Source of the DNA: Archilochus colubris
Lineage: Eukaryota > Chordata > Aves > Apodiformes > Trochilidae
NCBI GenBank assembly: GCA_023079485.1
Contig: CM041084.1
Coordinates: forward strand, 133,454,792-133,518,791
Length of the DNA: 64,000 nt
Direction: 5' to 3'
The notes under the pieces were generated by a model that had not been told where the DNA came from, made no database searches, and saw only the letters and a program-made list of their open reading frames with translations. Below are positions 12,372 to 24,460 of the stretch, piece by piece; the first letter of the stretch is position 1, and the number at the start of each line of letters is the position of its first letter. Both the position numbers and the translations under genes were made by a program.

Positions 12372-14083
12372 ACCATTTTATCAGCAAGCTTATGGACATC
12401 AAAAAAAAAAAAAAAAAGCTCAGCAATATAAAAGCAATTTTACTAGTGCCAAATACAGAAGTGATACAACTTCTTGACTTTTCCTAGATATTACTTTCCC
12501 AAAGTGTTATGTAAGCTTTCTTGACCACTAAGATACCATTTCTCAAGTATCCCACTGCTCTGGGTAGGAAGCAGACATTTTTTGGGGTTATGCTGGAAAT
12601 CACCCAGTGCTATCTTCCTTGGGATACTTAAACACTCAGGATCAGTGGGCCTTAACCACTCAGGGTCATTTGCTCTGAAGCTGTCCACAATTCAGAAAAC
12701 CCACACGTTTAGCTGTAGGGTGGCATTTCACTTCAGTGAGTTTGGTGTAAGTCCACCAAATATATGCTCCTGTTCACTAATAAGTGAACACTTTTGCTTG
12801 CTTATTATGAAACCATTTCTTCACTTCCTTTGGAGGTCTTAAATATATTTTCAATATCATAATTTTATGCTTAAATAACTCTGATTTGTGAGCCCATTTC
12901 ATTCTCTTATTACTGATATAATATGCTTCTGATTAGTCTAGTCTAGTCCTCGGAAGACTTATCTTTATTCCATCTATTTTCAAAAGACAGAGGACTTCTA
13001 TTCTACTTCCAAATCAAAACATTTTGCTTTTGCTACACAGCTATCCACATGAAGAATTTTCTGTACTGTTTTCGTCACCACTGCGGGAGGGGGAGACACT
13101 GTGAAGATCAGTTAGATTTTATTCTCTTTCAGCACCCTGGCAAGTCTCAATAAATCACCTAAATGTTCGGGTATTTTGCAATATTTAGTGACTATAGGCA
13201 TTACCAGGATCGCATACTATCAAATTCAGAAGCCTACTTTATCAGTAAAATCACATGGATCTTGGTTTCAGGATGCAGTGGTTGCTCAGATATTTTCAGA
13301 ACATTACTGACTTTCTAGTTGGCTGAGCTGCCAGTTACAGAGGTATCTCAGCCATCTTTCTTCATTCCATCAGCTGGAGCTTTTAAAGGCATCTTTTATA
13401 GTTTACTTTCTGGATACCTGCTATCCCCTTGTCCTCTTCTGTCTGCTCTTCACAGTTTGCCAGTCCTCCCTTGTCTTCAACTCTACTGAATGCTGCTCCC
13501 TCCTTCTGCTTCTCTTATGAATCCTCCTCCATAGCTTTCCATGTCAGTTCCTTGGTGGACATTTCCTGCCTGAAAATGGAGCAGCAATGCTTCCTCAGTT
13601 CTGTTGCTCTTCCATTTGCCCAGTGATAGCACTAATTCTTCCAGTCCAGAAATCCAGTGCTGTGAACGAGTTACACTTTATACACAGAAAGCCTTTGCTG
13701 GCATATGGAACATCTATTGCAGGACACAAACACCACTCCATCACCTGCCATGCTAAAAACAGATATAGAGGAAAGTGTCCCACTCCCTGTCCAAATGTAC
13801 TGGAAATAACAGTTTTTATTGCTGCTTGCTGTTAACAGGTTCACCAGTTTTATCCTATGTCTTTCTGCTCTTACTGGTAGAGTAATTAAAAACACACCTG
13901 AAACAGTGGGGCTAAAAGGTTCAAGCATAACAGCCACGAAGTGAATGCAGAGACAGAAAAACGTAAATTAAAATAAAAATATACTATAAAAAGACCTCTT
14001 GCATTACATTAATGCATACATGCCAGTTACACAGGCTGTTCAGAAAAAAAAAACATATCGATCGAGCCTTCCCCATCAACTGG
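12372..14083. other. Intronic DNA without recognised element
   Basis: After the A17 run (12401-12417) this stretch holds a pyrimidine-rich segment at about 13400-13620 and otherwise ordinary AT-rich sequence. No exon or transposon was recognised. Confidence 0.5.
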
Positions 14084-14350
14084 TTTACAAATATCTTAAG
14101 TTGTCTTAAGTTGTGCCAGGGGAGGTTTAGGTTGGATATTAGAAAGAATTTTTTTACCGAGAGGGTGATCAAGCATTGGAATGGGCTGTCCCAGGAAGTA
14201 GTGGATTCTCCATCCCTGGAGATATTTAAAAAGAGACTGGATGTGGCACTCAGTGCCATGGTCTAGTAACTGCAGCAGTAGTGGATCAAGGGTTGGACTT
14301 GATGATCTCCGAGGTCCCTTCCAACTCAGCCAATTCTATGATTCTATGAA
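14084..14350 (+). mobile_element. CR1 LINE 3' fragment
   Basis: A short CR1 3' end. It carries the AGGTTTAGGTTGGATATTAG motif, the GAATGGGCTGTCCCAGGAAG block, GGTTGGACTTGATGATCTCC, and the tail ATTCTATGATTCTATGAA at the end. The AGTTGTCTTA duplication at 14098 is part of the copy's 5' edge. The subfamily differs from the copies at 690 and 43095. Confidence 0.92.
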
Positions 14351-17300
14351 TTTCAATTTATAGGTCAGGCCATTTCAGCCACAGTAAGAAATTGCATTAC
14401 ACCAACAAATGGACCAGTTATCTCCTTTAATTCGTTCACATTGTTGATTTGTAAAGTGGCTGCTTCAGTTGTTACCATGGTAAGAAAAGTCCCTCCAAGA
14501 TGACCTATTTCATATACTTAGAAGTTGCTAGAATTATGCTTTTTTAGGAACCCTGTAGTCTAGGCAATAAATGCCCACTGCTGTACTAGGCAGTTTTGTC
14601 TACTCCAGATACCACAGTTCTTTATTTTATTGGGCATCTTCAGTCTCTGCAGAAGTATCAATGTTATAAACTTTAAAAAAGCTTCCATCAGGTAGTTTTA
14701 TGTTTAGGATACTTTCTAAGCAGTAGATAATTTGGTTAAATGTTGGTAACTTCATGTAAAGTGACCTCAAGACACTCTAACCATAAAACCCAGGAGGATT
14801 TTTAGCATAGAATTTTTTTGAAGAATAACTTGTCTTCCAGTTTCTCTTATTTAATTTTACATTAATTAAGCTTTCCGCTTCTTACATGTCTATAGAGTAA
14901 AATGTAGAGATCCCCAAAGACAGTACTTAAAAAGAAGAAAATAACCAAACCTGAGATTTTGGGTTGTTCCTCAAACCCCAGCAATTCAGACATGAAGCAC
15001 AGAGCACCACAAGTCATTACCTTTGGCAACAGCACAGATTAATTACATCTGATGAAAACCGCATAAAATCAATTGATGGGACAGATCCCTGTAGATTCAG
15101 GCCCTGAATCTATGAAAGCCCTTGGATCTACCCCAATGAGTAGCTCTCTCCAGCATACTGTTTGTGCAGTGGCCTTAGTGGCACAACAGGCTAGTTTCAA
15201 TGAAAAGACATCTACAGCTTCCTCCCAGGCCACTGCTCCATCACTCACCAGTCACAGCTCTTCTGCAGGCAGTGAACAGGAGAGTACTGAGCAGCCCAGC
15301 TGCCTGGCACAGGGACCTCTGGCCAGCCTTGAACAATCTACAGCAGGAACTGGGAATTTTAAAACTTAAATCATATTCCTCAGCTTAAGTTTTATCTCTT
15401 TTTTACTTATATCTCCTATAGCTGCCCTAGATATGAGGCCCAGGGTTTCTTTCTAGGCTTTGTATATAGGAGGAAGAAAACAAGAAAGACAGTACATGAC
15501 AATCCCCATATTCCCTGGCTTACTTCAACTGGGAAGTTTATTTGCTTTCCATTGAAAATAAATCATACTGGGAAGCATGAGCAGATGCTCAAACAGAGGC
15601 TGCTAGTTCCATTTCTAATGCAGAAGAAATAGTTGTTCTCCTTCCAGGGGCTTACTATACTTTGGACCAGCTCTTTACATATGGTGTTAATATGGAAGCT
15701 GCAAAGAGAAACAAAACTAAAAAACAAACACTCCTTCTTCATAACACCACACTGCTGGAAGGCCTTCCTCATAACACCACAAGGCCTCATAGCACCAACT
15801 CTCAGGTGATTAAAAGCCACTTGGACATTAGTCTTGGACCTTTCATTTTCAGGTTTCCATGCTGTGGTCACACAGAACTGCACAGGTAGTCATAACCTAC
15901 TTCTAAATTAAAAAACTGCACAGAAATGCACAGATACACATTTTCCCCATGTTCATATTCTGTGTGCCGCTAGTGGATGGCACATTCAACAGCAAACTTC
16001 ATCCAGCACATCAACATCTGGGACACAAATCCTATTGGAACAAAGTCCCAGGCATTGAAACAAATTCTTTTTTTTCCAGGCTTTTTAATATCTAGAATAT
16101 TTCAGCTAGCTGCTGTGAATAAGATTCATCTCTAGCACACAGGTGAATAAACAGAGATTTAATTTTTCCCCTTTGATGGCGTGTTTACTTTGTCTTCTAT
16201 TGTAAGTTATAACTTTTCCAAGCACTGAAAACTGCAGGGATCCAACGCAGAAGCCTTCCAACAAAAACACAGTTCCAAACCCAGATCCACCCAAACCGCT
16301 GAAGACAAAACATTATTGGAAGCACTAAAGCTGAAGAGGTGAAGATCCAGAACACTGCTTAAGACAGTGACACACAAGGAGACTTTATCTATGATGAACA
16401 ATGTTCGACTTTGTCTTTTAATACTTTTACTGAATAATTCCTAAAAAGGTAGAAAAGATTGAGGGACAGAAAAAAAGTAGGTAGAGAAGGAGCTCAAGTC
16501 TTTCTTTGAACTTACTGCACAATGAAATTCAAGGTATTTAAAAAGTGATATATAATCAATTCTGGACTCTGAAGAGATAGGTTGTCCATACAGCAATTCC
16601 AACAGAAATAAACATAGACAAAACTGTATAGTATTTTTGTTGTTATATTAGGCACAACTGAACTAAGGACTACATGCTTCAGCATTGTTTACTATCACAT
16701 TTTATTGTACTACAGGAACTGGCATGCAAAGGAAATACCAAACAAATAAATATTTGACTGTGACTGTAAATCTGCAATAGCGAAGAATGTGCCTTATTTC
16801 TGAAGTTTGTAAGCAGTAAAAAAACTGGCTAGTGTTTCAAAAATACCAAACTTCTGAAATGTGGAACAGAATGCACACAGAGATTTTGGGTTGGGGGGGT
16901 TTTTTTATTTGTTTGTTTCTAAAAATATTATTAAGCTGAAAGGTACAGAAAGTAGCATCCTCTAAGAATGAAGAAATGTAAAGTATCTAAACCTTACCAG
17001 TTGGGAATAGTCTGGAGGACTATATGGCCTCAGGCATAATAAACTGAATAAGAAACTTTAAAACACATAAGGTTATACTCACCTAAGTATCCTAAGTATC
17101 CTAAGTTTTGAAGAAGTGTTGTGTAAGTTCTTACACTGAGCAAAAGCTGTTTCTGAGCAAAGCTTCAGTGGGGGTCTGTACAGGTAGATTTGCCAGATAT
17201 TCAAGCCTGATGAAGGCAACCTAGGTTTCAGGTCAGGCATTAGGTTGAGAATGAAGCTTGGACCACAAAAGTAAAATTGCTCAGAAGTAAAATTTGAAGT

Positions 17301-18787
17301 GTTACAGAGGACCAGACTCCGAGTCTCCAGCCAATGACATCCCAGGAAACTTGGCACTGGAAAAATCTAAGATGAGATATGCCTGACATAAGAATTTAAA
17401 GAACCTTATCTAGAGTTTCTTTAATAGGGTGAAGACTTTTGGTATTTATGAAGAGCTCTACCTTAGCGTGCTCATTATCAGGCAATTAGAAAATTAGCAT
17501 TTGACAATGTAACTCTGAGATTTGAGGGGCTAAATTTCCCCTGTAGAAGCAGTACATAGCATTAGTCAGAAACGTGATCACCTGAAACTTTGCAAGGCCC
17601 AAATTTGCCAAGTTTAAATCACTTGCTCGCATAATTGACTGGAAACAAAAATTAGATGTTGGTAAGACTTAAAATTGATAATTGTTTGAGGATATTCTAC
17701 TGGGTTAGTGACAAGCCATAATACCACAAATAGCAAAACAACAATAAAAAGTAGAGGAAAAAAGACCATTCTGACTTACAAAAAGAACCCCACCATGTAA
17801 GTGGTGTTAAAGCACAACTCCCAAGGACAGAAAACCAAGATGTAAATAGCAAATAATGAAAGTTTAAAAATGGAGAAAAATGAGAAATTACCTAAATGGA
17901 TAAAAAAACCCGAAACCTAAAAAACCCAACTCCACCCCTCTAAACCCTCAAATCCCAAAACTCAACATTGAATACAGACCAGAATAACAAATCATATTTC
18001 TAGCACTTAAAATAACAGAGTGAAAGCAAAAGAGCCTAACAGTTACATCTCGTGTTTGGAATAAAGCAGGATGTATCCACCCAATGTGATAACACAGCTG
18101 CAATCAAAAGTTTGCCATCCATACAAAAGGAAGCCATGCATGACTATTTGCCAAAGAGAAAAAAAAAAAAGAGCAACTATCACTGCCAGTCAGTTGCTAA
18201 ATGCAATAACTTAACATTTCCCTCTAGAATTAATTTTATTTATTTATATTTTTTTTAACACATGCTTGAAGACTGAGGTAAACCAAACAGCTCAGAGGAC
18301 AGTACAGCCTATGTACCAAACAGGGAACTACAGACTGATTCACCAGACATCAGTTTCAGAGGAAAATAAAGTGAGTCTTTAAGTGTTGCAGCACTGATAA
18401 GCTAGGACTAAATATGCACACATACATACCTAATAGATAAGACAATTGGAAAAGGTTCAGATTGAAATAAACTGTCACTCTATGTTTGTGAGTTATATTT
18501 TGATTTCTCCAAGAAATTGAAGATTGATTTTTAAAACCCAGCCAGCTCATTGACTAATCTCTAAATGCACACAGTATTAAATCAATGCATACCAAAAAAG
18601 CTCCAAAGAATATACAAAATCTTTGCTGGCACAGGTCTCCAGATGACAGAGATTGGTGGAGTAACAAGTCAGTAAAAAGAACCATTACTGACATAGAGTC
18701 ACCTCAAGTCTCAGCTAAGTGTTTGCAACCTAAAAATATTAGTTAACAAAGGTAAATACCACCTACCCAGGGGAACTGAGGGCTGTT
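14351..18787. other. Intronic DNA with one small tandem repeat
   Basis: AT-rich intron. It contains the 30-base imperfect tandem at 15739-15800, a triplicated CCTAAGTAT-type 9-mer at 17083-17106, and an AAACCC-rich tract at 17905-17960. I see no gene or transposon. Confidence 0.5.
15735..15800. repeat. Imperfect 30-base tandem repeat
   Basis: The block CATAACACCACACTGCTGGA at 15740 recurs 30 bases later as CATAACACCACAAGGCCTCA, and a weaker third start (CATAGCACCA) follows at 15788. It is a short local duplication with no known role. Confidence 0.65.
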
Positions 18788-18984
18788 GCCCATCTTGACA
18801 GACTAGAGAGCTGTGCAAAAAGCATGAAGTTTAACAAGTCTAATTGCAAGGCTCTGCCCATGGGCCAGGGCAAATCCAAGCACACACAGGGGCTGGGCAG
18901 AGGATGGAATGAGAGCAGCCCTGAGGAGAAGGGCATGGGGGTGCTGGCTGATGAGAAGCTCACACAGCAATGTGCTTGCTGCCT
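18788..18984 (+). mobile_element. CR1 LINE internal fragment (reverse transcriptase part)
   Basis: This fragment comes from inside the CR1 second ORF rather than from the 3' UTR. It encodes a diverged peptide with KFNKSNCKAL, then GQGKSKHTQGLGRGW and SSPEEKGMGVLADEKL, the motif set just upstream of the reverse transcriptase C-terminus. The TCCAGATCATATG-type 3' tail is absent, so both ends are truncated or the 3' part was deleted. Confidence 0.82.
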
Positions 18985-19597
18985 AGTTTTTAGTACTGCA
19001 AAGGTTAACACATTTGGCCTCTTTTCTTGCAATTGTAGACATGGCCAGTGAATCTCTCCTGACCCCAGGTAGGACACGAACACCAAGATTGCCCTCATAG
19101 TCCCATGTCTGTTATGACAATAATTGTAAATCACATACAGTCTCATACTTCAGGGCCTATCCATTAACCTGCAGAGGTTAGACTTTAATATGCAATCGGC
19201 AGATGTAAGTTTCCCAAAAATGAGGGAAAATTGGTTTTCTTCTCTGAATGATCAGAGACTGGTCATATCCAAGAGCAAGCAATGTGCTAGATCAAAACTT
19301 GTTTCTAGCTTGTGCATGTAGCCCATATACCTATATTCAAGCTAACTATCAGTTTACACTCATGAAGTAGACCTGCAGCACGTGGCATGGTTTACCTACT
19401 GGAACTGCCTGGCCAATTTCCACTCAGTTGCATTCACCCTTCCATGGACCAGAAATGTTTTGCAGCTGCCTGGTCACTGCTAGGGTCTGTGACAATTAGT
19501 TTAGTAACCCACAAATGAATTGAAGTGCCTTGCACAAGTCTAAGTCTTTAGATCATTTGCCTATAAGTAAACTGGCAATATAACAGTCCTACCTGGT

Positions 19598-19740
19598 CTT
19601 AAAAAATAATTTATATTATTATCTTAATTATTATATTATTAATTGATTAATTAACAATTATTAAATTATTATATTATTATATAGTTATTATAGTATCTTG
19701 ATTATATATTATCTTTAAAAATAATTGAGGGTATGCTAAA
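19598..19740. repeat. AT-rich ATTATT low-complexity tract
   Basis: About 140 bases almost without G or C, built from TTATTA/TAATTA units. It includes the near-palindromic TTAATTGATTAATTAA (about 19639) and can form overlapping hairpins. It may be slippage-derived; no element is attached. Confidence 0.75.
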
Positions 19741-20031
19741 TAAAACAGTTTATTATTTATTCCCTTTTATTGCAAAGGCTGTACCTCTGAGAGGAGGAAC
19801 TAACTAGTCAAGGGAATCCTCAGCACTTAGTGTAAGACCCACTTCAATTCTAGGAATAATCAAGCCACAGTTGTTTTTATGACTTTTCCAAAGCCACATA
19901 CTAAGAACTCACAGAAGAAAAAAAAGTTTAATTCATATAATCATCTCTCAAAAAGAAGACTTGATGTGGACAGGTCAGGGGTCTAAAACAGAAAGTAAAA
20001 ATGACAGAGAAGAAAATTATTTCATTGCATG

Positions 20032-20650
20032 TAGAATTATGGAATGTTATGGGTTGGAAGGGACCTCCAGAGATCATCTAGTCCAACCCCCCTGCCAGAG
20101 CAGGATCCCCTAGGGCAGACCTCACAGGAACACATTCAGGTGAGTTCTGAAAGTCTCCAGAGAAGCAGACTCCACACCTCTCTAGGCAGCCTGTTCAGTG
20201 ATGCAACACCCTCACAGTAAAGAAGCTTCCCCTCATGTTGAGGTGAAACTTTTTATGTTCTAGCTTAAACGCGTTATTCTTTGTCCTATTACTGGACACC
20301 GCTGAAAAGAGATTGGCCCCTTCCTCTTGACACCCACCTCTCAGATACTTATAGACATTAATAAAAGACCCTCTGAGCCTTTTCTCAAGGCTGAACAGTC
20401 CCAGTTCTCTCAGTCTTTCTTCATGGCAGAGATGTTCAAGTCCCTTAATTATCCTCGTAGCTCTCCATTGGATTTGCTCCCATAGATCCCTGTCTCTATT
20501 GAACTGGGGAGCCCAAAACTAGATACAGTACTCCAGGTGTGGTCTCATTGGGGCAGAATGGAGGGAGAGGAGAACTTCCCTAGACCCAGGATCCTCTTGG
20601 CCACAAAGGAACATTTCTGACCCATGGAGAGTTTACTGTCCACTAGGACT
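20032..20650 (-). mobile_element. CR1 LINE 3' fragment
   Basis: A reversed CR1. On the plus strand it starts with the tail complement (TAGAATTATGGAATG), then GGGTTGGAAGGGACCTCCAG and AGCAGACTCCACACCTCTCT, followed by CTCAGTCTTTCTTCATGGCA and GGTGTGGTCTCATTGGGGC. It ends near ACTGTCCACTAGGA. It lies in the same orientation as RSPO2 and is too broken to encode protein. Confidence 0.93.
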
Positions 20651-22403
20651 TCATATGAATGCACATGAATGGAGGAGAATGCATGCAAATGATCCCCTAA
20701 TACACCTCTTTTCTTCACACAGTTATTTTACAAGAAGAAAGCAAAATATTCAAATGCATCTCTCACTCTGTGTCCCAGGTTTACCTGAGATTGTGATTCC
20801 TTAAAGTTTTGGGGAGATACTTTTAGCACATAAAGCTGCAGCAAATAATTACAAGAACATTTTCAGAGGCTGAATTTTTAGGAAGTTATGACACTTTTGC
20901 CTCTGAAAAAACATTATTGAACACACTGATGTTTAAATTGGTATTTAGACACACAGCTACTTAAACTGAAGCCTTGAGTTACTCATATAATCTCTGTGGT
21001 GTTTGTTCTTTTTTTTTTTTTCTGACATCGTGAAGCATACAGAAAACAGGCTTTCCTAACCAGAAGTACAGAACCATTAAAAATAAAAAATGTAGTAAGT
21101 GACGCATTGAGAATATTCTTCAAAGTACAGTTCCTCTCCAAAATATGACTGCAAAAACAACATTGTGACATTCCACACTTGTGCCTCAAGAACTTCCAGA
21201 GCAGTTTGCTCAAGTTATGAGATGCACACATGCAAATGCATGCATATTCCCTGCCAAAACCAGCCCTACAAAACAACCAATTAAATCGGGACATGGAAGG
21301 TACTCATGATTTGATCCTCAAAGATTTTGAATTCACTATGCTTTCTATCAGACCACTTCAAAACATGGCCTTCATAACTAAAAGGAGATGTAAATAATAG
21401 TAGAATATAGGTTGCCAGTGCCATATTTTTTAAATATACAAGCAAGAATCTAAAGCATTTTTTGTCACAATGCTGGCTTTGCAAAGTAAAAAAGACAGAA
21501 AAGGCACCTTTTAACTCTGTGGAGCAAGAATGCATGAAAGATATTCCCAGAGAAAAGACTATCTTTATCTTTTAGAAGTGTTTTTTTTTTAATTTTCATT
21601 AATTTCTAATCTATTTTTGAAAATCAAAATCTAATCACCATGTCTCATTGTATTACAATTAACTAAACACTGATTTTCAGCAGCTAGTATTAAATTCATC
21701 CACATACAGCATAATCCTAAACATGAGGCATCTCCTAGTTTTAATGTCCTACTCTGTTTAGTAAGTAACATCAGGGAGTCATTAGATTTGAGGGGTAAGA
21801 CAGAATGCTCCAACTCACCAAGATCAAGAACCTGGCATCTCCTCCATGAAGGAAGAAGGATGGGAGCACCAAGCCAGTTATGGACAGTGACTGCCAGTGC
21901 CTCCTCGTGGAGCTGTAAACTCCATGACTGCCTCCACACTGGTCATCAAAAGCAGGCAGTGATGGAAAGTTTGGGATTACAGTGAACCTGCCTCTGCTTA
22001 CTCCTTCTTTCCACCTGAGCCTGGCCCATGTGAATCTGACTGTGAACTCAGGCCACACCAAATTACAGGGTGATGTTAACTTGGTGGCTGTTTTCCTTCA
22101 AAAAAACAATTGTTTTACATCTGCCTAAACATAAAATGAAACGGGTGAGGATCTCATCAAAAAGACAAAGTAGATGATTTTAGAATCAACACAGAAAATG
22201 CTGGACAGATTATCACATATGATTATCAGACTTCCAGATTTACATCACAGCCAGAGAAGAGGACTGGATCAGAAAAAAAGTTTCCCTTTCTGCAGGCTTG
22301 CTGTAGGACTGTTTGATGATGCAGTAGAGTTGGGTCAGACCGGGATTCTGGCAAAAAAGCTATAAAATATCTTGCGGAGGGAATGGAAGGGGAGGAGAAA
22401 GAG

Positions 22404-22446
<43 letters not shown>

Positions 22447-23480
22447 GGCACCTTCCTATGCTCATTCTCTCCTTCTACACTCCTCATATATCACCATTCC
22501 CTGTGGAGCTATTAAACTTGGTGTATAGCCCCTTACAATTACTATAACCATCTGATTTTTATAACTTCCCACTTCAGGCTTTCATTAACCCCAGACTCAC
22601 TTGATGCCAAGTCTTCCTTCCTGGAGCACCAAGGCTATGTGTGGAGTCCAGCTGGCGAGTCAGGGAGATGTAAATTGGAGGAGTGTGCTGGAGCTACTTA
22701 AAGTTGTGGTGAACCAGAGGAAAAGGACCAATTGCACAAAAGATTTAGGAAATGAAGAGAGGGTGTTAAAATATCCATTGAGAGAATAATTTGTGAAATT
22801 ATATCCAGAGCACAACAAAACCTAACACTAATGACATATATGCAAACCAGCATGATCCATCCAGACCGAATTCTGTGCACAGTGACCCATAAAAGCAGTC
22901 CCCAAACAGCCACCACATACCTATCGTCACAAATTTCCTGACTTTTAGGAGTGCAGCACAGTCACAAAGCACCAGATTTCCCAGTCTTGTTGACATTCCT
23001 CTAATTTCAAAGCTGCCAGACTTTAGTTGCTTTTCAGCAGTGAACTCACATGGCATTCTTTGGCTTGAAACATTTTTATAGACTGACAGATTTCTAACTC
23101 TTGAAATACTAGCAGGAACTCTTAATAACACAAGTCTGACTTAAAACATAACCTATAGCCTGGAAAGTAATTTTTACACTTTGTGTTTTAACATTTTCTG
23201 TGCCTTTTTAGCATTGGTTAAATGTAAAAATTAGAATCTGAAAAAGATTGCCAGGTGCCAAATATGCACAGATTTCCCCCACTCTCCCCATGGTCCTTGT
23301 TGAACAGCTGCCTCCTTTGTTTCTAAAGATGCAGAGAAAACCAATTGTGCTATATACCTGCATGAAAAGACTGCAATTCTTAGCTTTGCTTTTCTGCAAG
23401 CACTGTAAAACACATAAATTTTAATTAGTCTTTTAAAAATTACTTAATTCATACCTGGAGGAACAGACAAAAGGATGCAT
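20651..23480. other. Intronic DNA with (AT)n microsatellite
   Basis: Ordinary AT-rich intron apart from a T12 run at about 21009 and the (AT)n array at 22408. No exon, RNA gene or further transposon was recognised. Confidence 0.5.
22408..22444. repeat. (AT)n microsatellite, about 18 units
   Basis: A perfect AT dinucleotide array follows the purine run GAGAAAGAGGGAC. It is likely polymorphic in length. Confidence 0.97.
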
Positions 23481-24460
23481 TCATAGAATCACAGAATCTT
23501 TTAGGTCAAAACTGACCTTTAAAGGCCAAGTAGATCAACCCCCCTGCAATGACCAGGGACTTTTTCAACTAGATGGGGTTGCTCAGAGCCGTGTCCAATA
23601 TGACCTTGAGTGTTTCCAGCAGTGGGGCATCTGTCACCTCTAAGCAAACTGGTTCCAGTGTTTCACAGCTCTCATTGTAAATAACTTCTTCCTTATATGT
23701 ATCTGGATCTAGTTGCTTGTACTTTAAACCATTAACCCATGTACTGTTGCAAAAGTCCCTGATAAAAAATTTGTCCCCATCTTTCTTTGAAGGCCCCTTT
23801 AAGTACTGAAAGGCTGCAATAGAGTCTCCTCAGAGCCTTCTCTTTCCAGGTGGAACAACCCCTACCCTCTCAGCCTGTCTTCATAGGAGAGAAGCTCCAG
23901 CCCTCAGATTGTTTTTGTGGGCCTCCTCTGGACTCATTCCAGCAGGTTCGTGTCCTTCTGATATTGAGGGCTCCAGAACTGGACACAGTTCTCCAGGTGG
24001 GGTCTCAACAGAATAGAAGGGGAGAATCATCTCCCTCAGCCTCCTGGCCACACTTCCCTTTATCTAGCCCAGGATATGTGAGTGCACATTGCCAGCTCAT
24101 GTTCAGCTTCTCATCCACCAGTACTCCCAGTGGTTCTCCACAGGGATGCTCTCAATCCCTTCATCCTCCAGCCTGTATTGACACCAGGTGCAGGACCTTG
24201 CACTTGGCCTTGTTGAATCTCATGAGGTTCACAGAGGCCCATTTTTTTGAGTCTGTCCAAGTCATCTGAATGGCATCCCATCCCTCAGATGTGACACCAC
24301 TCATCTTGGTGTCATCTACAAATTTGCTGAGGCTGCTCTCAATCCCTCTGTCTATGTCACTGACAAAGATATTAAATAGTACTGTTCCAAATATGGATTG
24401 AACCCTGGAGGACAGTAGTTGTCACATATCTCTATCTGGGCATCAAGCCATTATGCACAA
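23481..24460 (-). mobile_element. CR1 LINE fragment, longest copy in the window
   Basis: About 980 bases of reversed CR1. It begins with the 3' tail complement (TCATAGAATCACAGAATC) and runs through the 3' UTR into the reverse transcriptase part. The region has the landmarks CTGGACACAGTTCTCCAGGT, CACTTGGCCTTGTTGAATCTCATGAGG (24200) and ATCTTGGTGTCATCTACAAA (24303). It ends in a decayed TCTGGGCATCAAGCCATTA block. An overlapping plus-strand frame of 139 codons at 23850-24269 is a shadow of this copy. Confidence 0.94.

Noticed and set aside
23850..24269. 139-codon plus-strand frame
   Set aside because: It is the antisense shadow of the CR1 copy at 23481-24460.
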